This document shows, one piece after another, positions 17,907-26,348 of a DNA stretch of 64,000 nt. The notes under the pieces are model-generated. The model was not told the origin of the DNA and ran no database searches. It saw nothing but the letters and a program-made list of their open reading frames with translations. This DNA comes from Gemmatimonadetes bacterium T265 (GTDB taxonomy: Bacteria > Gemmatimonadota > Gemmatimonadetes > Gemmatimonadales > Gemmatimonadaceae). The position numbers and the translations under genes were made by a program. The DNA lies in assembly GCA_019973575.1 (NCBI GenBank), contig BPUI01000005.1, forward strand, positions 124,001 through 188,000, in the 5' to 3' direction. Position 1 is the first letter of the stretch, and the number at the start of each line of letters is the position of its first letter.

Positions 17907-18278
17907 GTGAGGCGCGTCCGGGTCCTCCTCGCGGGAATGCCGCCGATGCAGCAAGAGATCGTGGAGCGCGCCGCGCGGGCCGCGCCGGACGTCGAACTGG
18001 TCGGCCCCGCCCTGCCGGGCGCGCCGGCCGGCGCGCTCGCGTCCGCCGTCGCGCGGACGCGGGCCGACGTCGCGATCGTCGCCCTGTCCGACGCGGCGGC
18101 GGTGGCGGCGTACGGCGGCCTGCTCTACGCGCACCCGCGCCTGCGGCTGCTCGCGGTCACCGACGGCGGGCGCGGCGCCGTGCTCTACGAGCTCCGGCCG
18201 CACGCCGTTCCGCTCGGCGAGCTCTCGGCCGGCGGCCTGCTCGACGCCGTCCGCGGCCCGTCGCCGCACGTCGCGTGA
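17907..18278 (+). CDS. pseudo-receiver-like small protein
   Basis: 123 residues from the GTG at 17907, preceded by CGGAG. The start VRRVRVLLAG and the alternating strand/helix pattern (VELVGPAL, ADVAIVALSD, LRLLAVTDGG) look like a CheY-type receiver. The acidic pair and the phospho-acceptor Asp are missing (VAIVALSD has Ser after the strand), so phosphorylation is unlikely. It starts the structural half of the eCIS locus after a 139-nt gap, and may act as a regulatory partner of the LuxR-type protein at 10145. No function is established. Confidence 0.55.
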   Translation: MRRVRVLLAGMPPMQQEIVERAARAAPDVELVGPALPGAPAGALASAVARTRADVAIVALSDAAAVAAYGGLLYAHPRLRLLAVTDGGRGAVLYELRPHAVPLGELSAGGLLDAVRGPSPHVA

Positions 18279-18336
18279 CGCGCCCGACGACGCGCCACCC
18301 CGGGTGCGGCCTGCCTAACGCCGCTCGGAGGCGCCG

Positions 18337-19242
18337 GTGCTCCGGCTGCTCGACGTGATGCTCCGCGACCTGCTCGTCGGCGAGCTGGCGGCGCTGACGA
18401 GCGACCAGCAGGTGCGCTTCCAGCCGCCCGACTCCACGCTGCGCACCGACGTGGCCAACCTCAACGCGCCCGCGCTCGACGTCTACCTCGTCGACCTGCG
18501 CGAGAACCGGCACCTGCGCTCCAACGAGCGCACGCGCACGGTGACGGGCGGCGTGTCGTTCGCCGAGCGCGTGCCGGACCACGTCGACTGCCACTACCTG
18601 ATCTCGGCGTGGAGCCCCGCGCAGCCCGCGCCCGGCGTCGAGCCGACGCTGGACGAGCACGCGCTCCTCTACGAGACCACGGCGGCGCTCATGCACGCGG
18701 CGCCGCTCAACCCGGCGCGCGTCTACGCCGCGAACCCCGGGGCGCTCGCCGCGTGGCCCGCGCGCTTCCGCGACGAAGACCTGCCGACGCGCGTCGCACC
18801 GCCCGACGGCTTCGCCAAGCTCGCCGAGTTCTGGTCGGGGATGGGGAGCGACATGCGGTGGAAGCCGGTCGTCTACCTCGTCGTCACGCTGCCCGTGGCC
18901 GCGCTGCGCGACGTGGAGGGGCCGGTCGTCACGACGCGCTTCGCGGACTACCGCGTGCGCGACGTCCCCGCGACGGCCGAGGTGCTGCTGCAGATCGGCG
19001 GGGCGCTGTTCGACGCGTCGGGCGGCGCGGACGCGCCGGTCGCGGGCGCGTGGGTCGCGATCGAGACCCTCGCCGGGGTCACCGTGCGCCGCGCGACCAC
19101 CGACGCGCTCGGCCGCTTCACCTTCGAGCGCCTGCGCCCCGGCCCGTACCGGCTGCGCGCGAGCGCCGTCGGGCTCGGGACGCTCGCGCGCGTCGTCGAC
19201 GTGCCGTCCGCGACGGGCGAGTACGAGCTGCGCTTCCCGTGA
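18337..19242 (+). CDS. DUF4255 eCIS cap protein (Afp16/Pvc16-like) with C-terminal Ig-like domain
   Basis: 301 residues, GTG start after CGGAGG. Residues 1-190 match the DUF4255 family (LRLLDVMLRDLLVGELAALT, PALDVYLVDLRENRHLRSNE, ISAWSPA, LLYETTAALM), which in Afp/PVC caps the tube and ends sheath growth. Residues about 225-300 form a carboxypeptidase-regulatory-like beta sandwich (AWVAIETLAGVTVRRATTDA, GRFTFERLRPGPYRLRA), an addition to the basic family. Sits just ahead of the sheath gene. Confidence 0.85.
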   Translation: MLRLLDVMLRDLLVGELAALTSDQQVRFQPPDSTLRTDVANLNAPALDVYLVDLRENRHLRSNERTRTVTGGVSFAERVPDHVDCHYLISAWSPAQPAPGVEPTLDEHALLYETTAALMHAAPLNPARVYAANPGALAAWPARFRDEDLPTRVAPPDGFAKLAEFWSGMGSDMRWKPVVYLVVTLPVAALRDVEGPVVTTRFADYRVRDVPATAEVLLQIGGALFDASGGADAPVAGAWVAIETLAGVTVRRATTDALGRFTFERLRPGPYRLRASAVGLGTLARVVDVPSATGEYELRFP

Positions 19243-19296
19243 CGTTCCCTCGTTAGACACGCCGGTTCCACACCGCCCCACCGCCCAGAGGACCGC

Positions 19297-21306
19297 ATGG
19301 CCGTCCAGGTCTCCTACCCCGGCGTCTACATCGACGAGTTCGCGCCCGGCGCGCCGATCGAGGGCGTGGGCACGGGCGTCGCGGCGTTCCTCGGCCCCGC
19401 GGCGCGCGGCGAGATCGCGGCGCGCCCGGCCGGCGCGCCCGCCGGCCCGACGTTGATCACGAGTTGGGACCAGTTCCGCGCCGAGTTCGGCGACGGGCCG
19501 CTGCCGGGGTTCTACCTCTGGTACGCGGTGCGGGGCTTCTTCGAGAACGGCGGGCAGACCTGCTACGTCGCGCGGGTCAGCAATGGCGACTACCAGACCA
19601 TCGACCTCGACGACCGGGAGGGGACGCCGCGGCCGGTCGTGCGGGCGCGCGCGCGCCAGCCGGGCGCGCCCGCCACGCCGCCCACGGTCGCCGTCGCGCT
19701 GCGTCACCTGCTCACGACGGCCGACACGGAGCTGTACCGGCCGACCGGCACGCTCTCGGCCGCGCCGACCGGGCGCAACTACCCGTTAGGCGTCGGCGAG
19801 GGGCCGCGCTTCCGGCCGGGCGACGCGCTCGCGCTCGGCGGCGCGGGGGCGCTGGCGGTCGTCGCCGGCGTCGCCGGCGACACGCTCCGCCTCGACCGCG
19901 ACCTACCCGGGCCGTTCGCGGCGGGCGACGCGGTGCGGCTCGCCGACTACGCGCCCGGCGCGCTCACGGTGCGGGTGCAGTCGACCGCGCTCGGCGTGGC
20001 GGCCGCGCTCGTCCCCGGCGCGGTGCTCACCTTCGAGGTCGGCACCGCGACCGCGCACTCGGCCGTCGTCGACCGCGTGCTCCCCGAGTTCATCAGCCCG
20101 ACGCTGACGACGTACCGCGTGACGTTCCGCGACGGGCTGCGCCGCGCGGTCGCGCTCACCGCCGCCGCGCCGCTCCAGTCGGAGGAGATCGACCTCACGG
20201 TCGCGGCCGGCGCGCCGCGGCCGTACCAGAGCCTCGGCCTCGACCCGGCGCACCCGCGCTACTACGTGGCGGTCGTGAACGACGACGCCGACGGGCCCGT
20301 GCGCCTCGACCTCGTCGACCCGCCGCCGCCGGTACCGATGCCGCTGTCACTGCCCGCGGCGCAGGCGGCGATCGCCCTCGCCGGCGGGGCGGACGAGACG
20401 CTCGCGACGCTCGCGACGTCGGACTACACCGACGCGCTCGACACGCTACGCGAGGTGGACGCGGTGAACCTCGTCGCCGCCCCCGACGCCAGCGTGGAGA
20501 CGCCGACGGTGAGCGTCGCCGCGGTGCAGGGGGCGGTCCTCACGCACTGCGAGCTGCTCGGCGACCGCTTCGCCGTGCTCGACGCCGCGGCACGCGCGCT
20601 GCCGTTCGCGGCCAACGGCTCGGTGCCGAGCGTGGAGACGCAGCGCGCGGGGCTGACGTCGGGGCGCGGGTACGCGGCGCTCTACTACCCGTGGCTGCGC
20701 GTGCCGCCGTCGGGCTCGGGCCCGCTCGTGCTCACGCCGCCGTCGGGGCACGTGTGCGGGATCATGGCGCGCACCGACGCGACGCGCGGCGTGCACAAGG
20801 CGCCCGCCAACGAGGAGGTGCGCGGCGCGCTCGGCGTCGAGCGCACGATGAGCGACGTCGACCAGGGCCTGCTGAACCTGCAGGGGATCAACGTCATCCG
20901 CGTGTTCGGCACCGGCGGACGCCCAGTGCTCTGGGGCGCGCGCACGACGGCCGCGGACACCAACTGGCAGTACGTCAGCGTGCGGCGGCTCTTCCTCTTC
21001 CTGGAGGAGTCGATCGAGGAGGGGATCCGGTGGGCGGTGTTCGAGCCCAACAACCTCTCGCTCTGGCAGAAGCTGCGGCGCACGATCACCGACTTCCTCA
21101 CGCGCGCGTGGCGCGACGGGGCGCTGTTCGGCGCCAAGCCCGAGGAGGCGTTCTACGTGCGCATCGACGAGGCGCTCAACCCGTTCTCCGAGCAGGCGCT
21201 CGGCCGACTGCACATCGAGATCGGCGTGCGCCCGAGCTACCCGGCCGAGTTCATCATCGTGCGGATCGGGATCTGGGACGGCGGGCAGCAGGTGGACGAA
21301 GGCTGA
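19297..21306 (+). CDS. eCIS contractile sheath protein
   Basis: 669 residues. MAVQVSYPGVYIDEFAPGA is the standard start of phage-tail-like sheath proteins. The C-terminal domain carries the conserved sheath core: NLQGINVIRVFGTGG, WQYVSVRRLFLFLEESIEEG, WAVFEPNNLSLW and FYVRIDEALN, then a last strand. The middle region (about 110-330) is an insertion typical of the longer eCIS sheath paralogs. It would polymerise around the tube and contract. Only one sheath gene is present, where Afp and PVC have three. Confidence 0.95.
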   Translation: MAVQVSYPGVYIDEFAPGAPIEGVGTGVAAFLGPAARGEIAARPAGAPAGPTLITSWDQFRAEFGDGPLPGFYLWYAVRGFFENGGQTCYVARVSNGDYQTIDLDDREGTPRPVVRARARQPGAPATPPTVAVALRHLLTTADTELYRPTGTLSAAPTGRNYPLGVGEGPRFRPGDALALGGAGALAVVAGVAGDTLRLDRDLPGPFAAGDAVRLADYAPGALTVRVQSTALGVAAALVPGAVLTFEVGTATAHSAVVDRVLPEFISPTLTTYRVTFRDGLRRAVALTAAAPLQSEEIDLTVAAGAPRPYQSLGLDPAHPRYYVAVVNDDADGPVRLDLVDPPPPVPMPLSLPAAQAAIALAGGADETLATLATSDYTDALDTLREVDAVNLVAAPDASVETPTVSVAAVQGAVLTHCELLGDRFAVLDAAARALPFAANGSVPSVETQRAGLTSGRGYAALYYPWLRVPPSGSGPLVLTPPSGHVCGIMARTDATRGVHKAPANEEVRGALGVERTMSDVDQGLLNLQGINVIRVFGTGGRPVLWGARTTAADTNWQYVSVRRLFLFLEESIEEGIRWAVFEPNNLSLWQKLRRTITDFLTRAWRDGALFGAKPEEAFYVRIDEALNPFSEQALGRLHIEIGVRPSYPAEFIIVRIGIWDGGQQVDEG

Positions 21307-21360
21307 GCCGCCGCCCGCGCACGCCCCCCACCGACGACCGACGCCTAACCTCCGACGCCC

Positions 21361-21795
21361 ATGGGCACCGCGGTCCGCATCGACCCGTACTTCAACTTCA
21401 ACTTCCTCGTCGAGATCGACGGGATCGCGCGCGCCGCCTTCCACGAGGTGAGCGGCTTCGACTCGACGGTCGACGTGATCGAGCACCGCGAGGGCGGGAA
21501 CAACCTCACGCCGTACAAGCTGCCGGGGGTCACGAAGTACAGCAACATCGTCCTCAAGTGGGGGATGACCGACGACGCGCAGCTCTACCAGTGGCACCGC
21601 GACGTCGTGCGCGGGACGGTCCGGCGCCGCAACGGCTCGATCGTCCTGCTCGACCGCGGCGGCCAGGAGGTCGCGCGCTGGAACTTCTTCAACGCGTGGC
21701 CCTCGAAGTGGGACGGGCCCGACTTCAACGCCGAGGGGAACGACGTGGCGATCGAGACGCTGGAGCTGGCCCACGAGGGGGTGGAGCGCGCATGA
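21361..21795 (+). CDS. eCIS inner tube protein
   Basis: 144 residues of the T4 gp19-like tube family: MGTAVRIDPYFNFNFLVEID, FHEVSGFDSTVDVIEHREGG and LKWGMTDDAQLYQW are diagnostic. It stacks as hexamers inside the sheath. It follows the sheath gene by 54 nt. It is the only tube gene visible, so any baseplate-proximal tube adaptor must be this protein or something outside the window. Confidence 0.93.
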   Translation: MGTAVRIDPYFNFNFLVEIDGIARAAFHEVSGFDSTVDVIEHREGGNNLTPYKLPGVTKYSNIVLKWGMTDDAQLYQWHRDVVRGTVRRRNGSIVLLDRGGQEVARWNFFNAWPSKWDGPDFNAEGNDVAIETLELAHEGVERA

Positions 21796-21836
21796 CCGCC
21801 GCCCCCAACACGCGCGCCCCGAACCGGAGGCCGTAG

Positions 21837-22199
21837 ATGTTCGCCACCGAGCACGAATTCACGCTGCCGATGGGCTACCTCGACCCGGAGGGCACGCTGC
21901 ACCGGCGCGGGGTGATGCGCCTGGCCACGGCCGCCGACGAGATCCTCCCGCTCAAGGACCCGCGCGTCCAGAAGAACGCCGCCTACCTCGCGGTGCTCCT
22001 GCTCGCGCGCGTCGTCACGCGGCTCGGCCCGATCGAGCCGGTGACGCCGAACGTGATCGAGGGGCTGTTCGCCGCCGACCTCGCCCACCTGCAGGCGCTC
22101 TACAACGAGGTGAACCGCGTGGACGAGGGGGCGACGGTCGTCTGCCCGCAGTGCCAGCACGCGTTCGCGCTCGACGGGGCGCTGGCGGGGGGGTCGTAG
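21837..22199 (+). CDS. phage-tail-assembly-like eCIS protein with zinc knuckle
   Basis: 120 residues. MFATEHEFTLPMGYLDPEGT, followed by GVMRLATAADEILPLKDPRV, is the signature of small tail-assembly chaperone-like proteins found after tube genes in eCIS and myophages. The C-terminus has a CPQC knuckle without a visible second pair. Likely a cytoplasmic assembly factor. The next gene begins inside its 3' end. Confidence 0.75.
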   Translation: MFATEHEFTLPMGYLDPEGTLHRRGVMRLATAADEILPLKDPRVQKNAAYLAVLLLARVVTRLGPIEPVTPNVIEGLFAADLAHLQALYNEVNRVDEGATVVCPQCQHAFALDGALAGGS

Positions 22200-22351
22200 G
22201 CTACCCCCTCGACCAGCTCCGCGAGGAGGTAGCCTTTGTCGCCTACCATTTCCACTGGCCGCGCGAGGAGATCATGGCGCTGGAGCACGCGGAGCGCCGG
22301 CGGTGGGTGGGCGAGATCTCGGCCATCAACCGCCAGGTGAACGGCGAATGA
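22151..22351 (+). CDS. DUF6760-like small eCIS protein
   Basis: The conserved core is GYPLDQLREEVAFVAYHFHW, then PREEIMALEHAERRRWVGEI, typical of the about 50-residue DUF6760 proteins in eCIS operons. In homologues, as I recall, the protein starts immediately before GYPL, but here that codon is GTA (22196) and the nearest in-frame standard start is GTG at 22151, overlapping the previous gene by 49 nt. The real start is therefore uncertain. Function unknown. The stop overlaps the next ATG. Confidence 0.7.
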   Translation: MPARVRARRGAGGGVVGYPLDQLREEVAFVAYHFHWPREEIMALEHAERRRWVGEISAINRQVNGE

Positions 22352-22989
22352 CGGACCGGACGGCGGATTCGTTCGGCGCGTGGGCGCCGTGGCGGCGCGC
22401 CACGCGGTTTGCGGCCCGGCTGGCCGCGCGGCACGCCGCCGGCGCGCCGCGGCGGCCGGCGGCGCGGCGCGTGTTCGTGCGCGCGGCGGCGGCCGCGCCG
22501 CGGGCCGCGCGGACCCTCGCCCGGGTGCAGGCGCGCGTGGCGCTGACGCTCGCGCACGTGACGCGGGCGGCGCGCGCGCCCGACCGCCCTGCGCGGCGCG
22601 CGGTCGTGCCCGGCGTCCTCGCGCGCGCCGCCGTCCTCGCGCCCCGCGCGGTGGCGGCGCCGCGGGCGGCCGCGCGGGCCGGTGCGGCGGCCGAGCGGGT
22701 CGCGGCGCGCGCCGGGCGCGTCGAGCGCCCCGGAGGGCCGGCGTTCCGCCCGGGCGCGGCGGACGCGCGCGTGCCGCCCGCGCCGCGCGTGGCGCGAGTT
22801 GTTAGGCGCGTAACCCCGCCCGCCCCTCCCGCCGACATCGGCTGGGGCGCGCCCGCGGGCGCGGTCGTGCGCCGCCCCGCGGCTCCGATCGCCTTCCCGC
22901 CCGCGGAGCTGGACCGCGTGGCCGACCACGTGATGCACGCCATCGACCGGCGCCTGCACGCGCACCGCGAGCGGCGGGGGAGGGGCTGA
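22348..22989 (+). CDS. Ala/Arg-rich eCIS protein of unknown function
   Basis: 213 residues from the ATG at 22348 (ATGA overlap with the previous stop). The body is low-complexity Ala/Arg/Pro with no fold that I recognise. Only the last about 35 residues look conserved (FPPAELDRVADHVMHAIDRR, LHAHRERRGR), an amphipathic helix that recurs at the end of similarly placed eCIS proteins. It may be an assembly linker. The very basic composition could let it bind nucleic acid or an acidic partner, but this is a guess. Confidence 0.6.
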   Translation: MTDRTADSFGAWAPWRRATRFAARLAARHAAGAPRRPAARRVFVRAAAAAPRAARTLARVQARVALTLAHVTRAARAPDRPARRAVVPGVLARAAVLAPRAVAAPRAAARAGAAAERVAARAGRVERPGGPAFRPGAADARVPPAPRVARVVRRVTPPAPPADIGWGAPAGAVVRRPAAPIAFPPAELDRVADHVMHAIDRRLHAHRERRGRG

Positions 22990-22990
22990 C

Positions 22991-23671
22991 GTGGCGCTCG
23001 AAAAGGCGACGATCACCAACACGGTCACCGGCCAGCGCGTCGGCGTGCAGTTCAACCCCGAGGAGTACTCGATCGCGCGCGAGGTCAACTACGCGCAGGC
23101 CGCCGTGCCCGGGCTCAGCGCGCCCCTGCTCCAGTTCGCGCACGGCAACATGCAGACGCTCGAGATGGAGCTGCTCGTCGACACGTACGAGGCGCACCCG
23201 GGGCCGGGCGCGACCGCGGCGGGCGACGACGTGCGGCCCGTCGTGCGGCGGATCACCGACCTGATGAACGTCGACCCGACGACGCACGCGCCGCCGGTGC
23301 TCCTCTTCACCTGGGGGACGCTCACCTTCACCTGCGTGCTCGCGCGCGCGACGCAGCGCTACATCATGTTCCGCCCGGACGGGACGCCGGTGCGCGCGCG
23401 CGTGCAGGTCAGCTTCAACGAGTTCCGCAACGGCGACCTCGAGGCGAAGGAGGTCAAGCGCGAGACGGCCGACTACAGCAAGCTGTACGTGGTGGGGCAG
23501 GGCGAGACGCTGAGCGCGATCGCCGGGCGCGTCTACGACGACCCCGCCGCGTGGCGCCCGATCGCCGTGCACAACGGCATCGACGACCCGCGCGCGCTCG
23601 CCGTCGGCCGGCGCCTGCTGGTCCCCACGCTCCCCTTCCGCGACCCCGAGACCGGCGAGGTGACCGCGTGA
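22991..23671 (+). CDS. LysM-domain baseplate hub protein (Afp7/Pvc7-like)
   Basis: 226 residues, GTG start. The N-terminal about 160 residues start MALEKATITNTVTGQRVGVQ and include FNPEEYSIAREVNYAQ, the conserved opening of this eCIS family. The C-terminal LysM motif is YVVGQGETLSAIAGRVYDDP, then WRPIAVHNGI and LLVPTLP, ending PFRDPETGEV. In Afp/PVC this protein binds the spike and tube base. Its stop overlaps the next start (GTGA). Confidence 0.9.
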   Translation: MALEKATITNTVTGQRVGVQFNPEEYSIAREVNYAQAAVPGLSAPLLQFAHGNMQTLEMELLVDTYEAHPGPGATAAGDDVRPVVRRITDLMNVDPTTHAPPVLLFTWGTLTFTCVLARATQRYIMFRPDGTPVRARVQVSFNEFRNGDLEAKEVKRETADYSKLYVVGQGETLSAIAGRVYDDPAAWRPIAVHNGIDDPRALAVGRRLLVPTLPFRDPETGEVTA

Positions 23672-24885
23672 CCGCGGGCCTGCTGTTGGGAGCGACGCCG
23701 CGCGCGACCGGGCTGCGGTACGCGCCGGACTTCCGCCTCGGCATCGGCGGGCGGCCCGCGCCGGCCGCGCTCCGCAACGCGGTGACGAGCGTGCGCTACG
23801 AGGACGGCACCGGCGCGGCGGACCGCGTCGAGGTCGGCGTCGCCAACGTCGACCTCCGCTTCCTGCAGCGCCACATCCGCGGGCTCGGCACCGGGTTCCT
23901 CCCCGACGCGGTCCAGGTCGGCCCGTCGCGCCTCGCGCCCGGCCCGGCGGGGCTGTTCGACATCGACAACCGCCTCACGCTCGCGATGGGGTACGGGCCC
24001 GACGGCCTCGTCGACATGTTCGACGGCGAGATCACGGGCGTCGAGGCGAGCTTCTCGGGCGGCGGCGTGCCGTCGATGACGATCGTCGCGCACGACAAGC
24101 TGCACCGCCTGACCACGGGGACGGCGGCGCGCGGCTTCGGCCCGCTCCCCGACGCCCTCGTCGCCGCGATCCTCGGCGCCGAGAACCTCATCATCCCGCT
24201 CATCGACCCGGCGGTCGTCGCCGCGTCGACCGCGCTCGCGGTCGTCAACTACGTGTTCGGCGGCACGGGGCGGAAGCAGAAGGGGCAGAGCGACTTCGAA
24301 CTGCTGAAGGAGATCGCCGCGACGTACGACGCCGACTTCTGGGTCGAGGGCGACGTGCTCTATTTGGCGCGCTTCGTCCCCAAGGAGTACGCGTCGCGCC
24401 TCACACTCCGCTGGGGGGAGTCGCTGCTCGACTTCTCGCCGAAGGTCACGACCGTGGGGCAGGTGGCCGCGGTGGCGATGAAGTTCACGCTGCGCGAGAT
24501 CCCGCTCTCCTTCCTCGTCACGGTCGGGTGGGACTTCGACCGCGAGGCGGTGCGCTTCGTGGTCCTCCCGGGCGAGGCCGCGGCCGGGGCGAAGGCGGTC
24601 TCGGGGCCGGCGTACACGATCATCGACCAGCCGATCACGAGCCCGGCCGACATTGCCACGAGCGCGCTGACGATCTACCACGAGCTGCGCGGGAAGCTCA
24701 ACAGCCGGATGACGGGGAGCGGCTCGGCGGTCGGCGACCCGCGCATCCGCGCCGGCGCCGTCGTCACGCTCGACGGCCTCGGCCCCGACTTCGGCGGCGA
24801 CTACCGCGTGGCCGGCGCGACGCACGCGATCGACGCCGGCGGCTACCGCACCACCTTCCAGCTCCGCAAGGAGATCCTGCCGTGA
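23668..24885 (+). CDS. spike hub protein, late-control-D / gp27-like
   Basis: 405 residues from the GTG at 23668. It belongs to the phage late control D (gpD, gp27-like) family that forms the trimeric hub beneath the tube: early strands YAPDFRLGIGG and VTSVRYEDGT, then the middle SDFELLKEIAATYDADFWVE and LRWGESLLDFSPKV. In VgrG/Pvc8 this module is fused to the needle; here the needle is a separate gene 49 nt downstream. The hydrophobic stretch at about 165-195 is part of the family. Confidence 0.85.
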   Translation: MTAGLLLGATPRATGLRYAPDFRLGIGGRPAPAALRNAVTSVRYEDGTGAADRVEVGVANVDLRFLQRHIRGLGTGFLPDAVQVGPSRLAPGPAGLFDIDNRLTLAMGYGPDGLVDMFDGEITGVEASFSGGGVPSMTIVAHDKLHRLTTGTAARGFGPLPDALVAAILGAENLIIPLIDPAVVAASTALAVVNYVFGGTGRKQKGQSDFELLKEIAATYDADFWVEGDVLYLARFVPKEYASRLTLRWGESLLDFSPKVTTVGQVAAVAMKFTLREIPLSFLVTVGWDFDREAVRFVVLPGEAAAGAKAVSGPAYTIIDQPITSPADIATSALTIYHELRGKLNSRMTGSGSAVGDPRIRAGAVVTLDGLGPDFGGDYRVAGATHAIDAGGYRTTFQLRKEILP

Positions 24886-24934
24886 GGCCAGCTGTTAGGC
24901 ACGTCGGGGCGCGCGCCGGCGCGCGAGGCGCCGG

Positions 24935-25630
24935 ATGATCGAAGAGCTGCTCGAGGGCGTCGAGGAGTCGATCGCGTCGATCGCCAAGAAGTACTACGGC
25001 GTCGCCACCGCGCGCGTCATCAACCCGCTCGACCCGCTCCTGCTCGGCCGCGTGCAGGTGCAGCTCCCCTTCGTCGACGCGCTCGACCTGCAGCCGTGGG
25101 CGCGCGTGGCGTCGCCGATGGCCGGCATCCTCCACGGCCACTACTTCGTCCCCAACATCGGCGACGAGGTGCTCGTCGCCTTCGAGCACGGCGACCTCAA
25201 GGCGCCCTACATCATCGGCAGCCTGTGGACGGCCCTCGCGCCGCCGCCGCTTCCCTCGCCGGTGCCGCAGATCCGCGGGATCCGCACGCTCGTCGGCAAC
25301 CAGCTCGTCTTCACCGAGGCGCCGCCCACGGTCACGCTGCAGACCGGGCCCACGCCGCCCGAAGCGATGCCGTTCCCGCCGTCGCCGGTCGGCCCGCACC
25401 ACACGGTGGCGCTCTCCCCCGCGGGCATCCAGGCGATGTCGCCGACGACGATCACGCTCGCCGTCGGGACGAGCACGCTCGTCATCACGCCGGGGAGCAT
25501 CACGCTCGAGTGCGGCGGCAACGTCGTCGCCCTCACCCCGGGCGGGATCGAGATCGCCGCCGCGGGGCCGCTCACGATCGCCGCCGCGGGGCCGTGCTCG
25601 GTCACGGCGCCGCTCATCACGCTCAACTAG
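24935..25630 (+). CDS. baseplate assembly protein V / spike needle (gp5-like)
   Basis: 231 residues. After a short helix (MIEELLEGVEESIASIAKKY) comes the OB-fold of gpV/gp5/VgrG proteins (ATARVINPLDPLLLGRVQVQ, WARVASPMAG, FVPNIGDEVLVAFEHGD, YIIGSLW). A repetitive beta-helical needle follows (ITLAVGTSTLVITPGSITLE, IEIAAAGPLTIAAAGP). It forms the membrane-puncturing spike with the gp27-like hub, and the PAAR protein encoded next would sharpen its tip. Confidence 0.92.
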   Translation: MIEELLEGVEESIASIAKKYYGVATARVINPLDPLLLGRVQVQLPFVDALDLQPWARVASPMAGILHGHYFVPNIGDEVLVAFEHGDLKAPYIIGSLWTALAPPPLPSPVPQIRGIRTLVGNQLVFTEAPPTVTLQTGPTPPEAMPFPPSPVGPHHTVALSPAGIQAMSPTTITLAVGTSTLVITPGSITLECGGNVVALTPGGIEIAAAGPLTIAAAGPCSVTAPLITLN

Positions 25631-25642
25631 GCGAGCCCCCCC

Positions 25643-25924
25643 GTGCCCCCCGCCGCCCGACTGGGCGACCCCACCGCGCACCCCGGCGTCGTCGCCGGGC
25701 CGTCGACGCCTAACGTGCTCGTGCTCGGCGCGCCGGCGGCCGCGGCCGGCGACGTGCACGTGTGCATGATGCCGCCCGACGCCGGCCCCCACCCGCCCAC
25801 GCCGTTCCCGAGCGGAAGTGCGACGGTGCTCGTCGGCGGGCGGCCGGCGCTGCGCATGGGCGACCTCGCGGGCTGCGGCGCCGTGGTCGTCGGCGGCGCG
25901 CCCACGGTGCTCGTCGGGGGCTGA
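25643..25924 (+). CDS. PAAR-repeat spike tip
   Basis: 93 residues, GTG start. It has the PAAR layout: AARLGDPTAHPG at the start, GDVHVCMMP in the middle, and GRPALRMGDLAGCG then VVGGAPTVLVGG at the end. His and Cys residues at these turns are the expected zinc ligands. It caps the beta-helical needle encoded just upstream. It has no C-terminal toxin extension. Confidence 0.92.
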   Translation: MPPAARLGDPTAHPGVVAGPSTPNVLVLGAPAAAAGDVHVCMMPPDAGPHPPTPFPSGSATVLVGGRPALRMGDLAGCGAVVVGGAPTVLVGG

Positions 25925-25925
25925 C

Positions 25926-26348
25926 GTGGGCGCGCCCGGCGTCTTCACCCTCGACAAGGCGTTCCTCGGCGTCGGCTGGGCGTTCCCGCCGGCCCCCGAC
26001 GCGGAGGGCGACGTCGCGCTCTCGGCCTACGAGGCCGACATCCGCCAGGCGGTGTGGATCATCCTCGCCACCGCGCGCGGCGAGCGCGTGATGCGCCCCG
26101 ACTTCGGCTCCGGGCTCTACGCACTCGTCTTCGAGCCGATCGCGGCGACGACGGCGGCGCTCGTGCGCCACCACGCCGAGGAGGCGCTCGCGCGGTGGGA
26201 GCCGCGCATCGACTCGGTCGAGGTCGCGGTCGCCGCGGAGCCGGAGCTCGGGCGGCTGATGCTCGACGTGCGGTACCGCGTGCGCGCGACCAACACGTTC
26301 TACAACCTCGTCTACCCGTTCTACCTGCTCGAGGCGGGCGGCCGGTGA
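25926..26348 (+). CDS. gp25/GPW-family baseplate wedge protein
   Basis: 140 residues from the GTG at 25926. It has the gp25 core: GVGWAFPPAP, YEADIRQAVWIILATARGER, VMRPDFGSGLYALVFEP, which initiates sheath assembly at the baseplate in T4 and Afp. The next gene overlaps its stop (GTGA). Confidence 0.92.
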   Translation: MGAPGVFTLDKAFLGVGWAFPPAPDAEGDVALSAYEADIRQAVWIILATARGERVMRPDFGSGLYALVFEPIAATTAALVRHHAEEALARWEPRIDSVEVAVAAEPELGRLMLDVRYRVRATNTFYNLVYPFYLLEAGGR

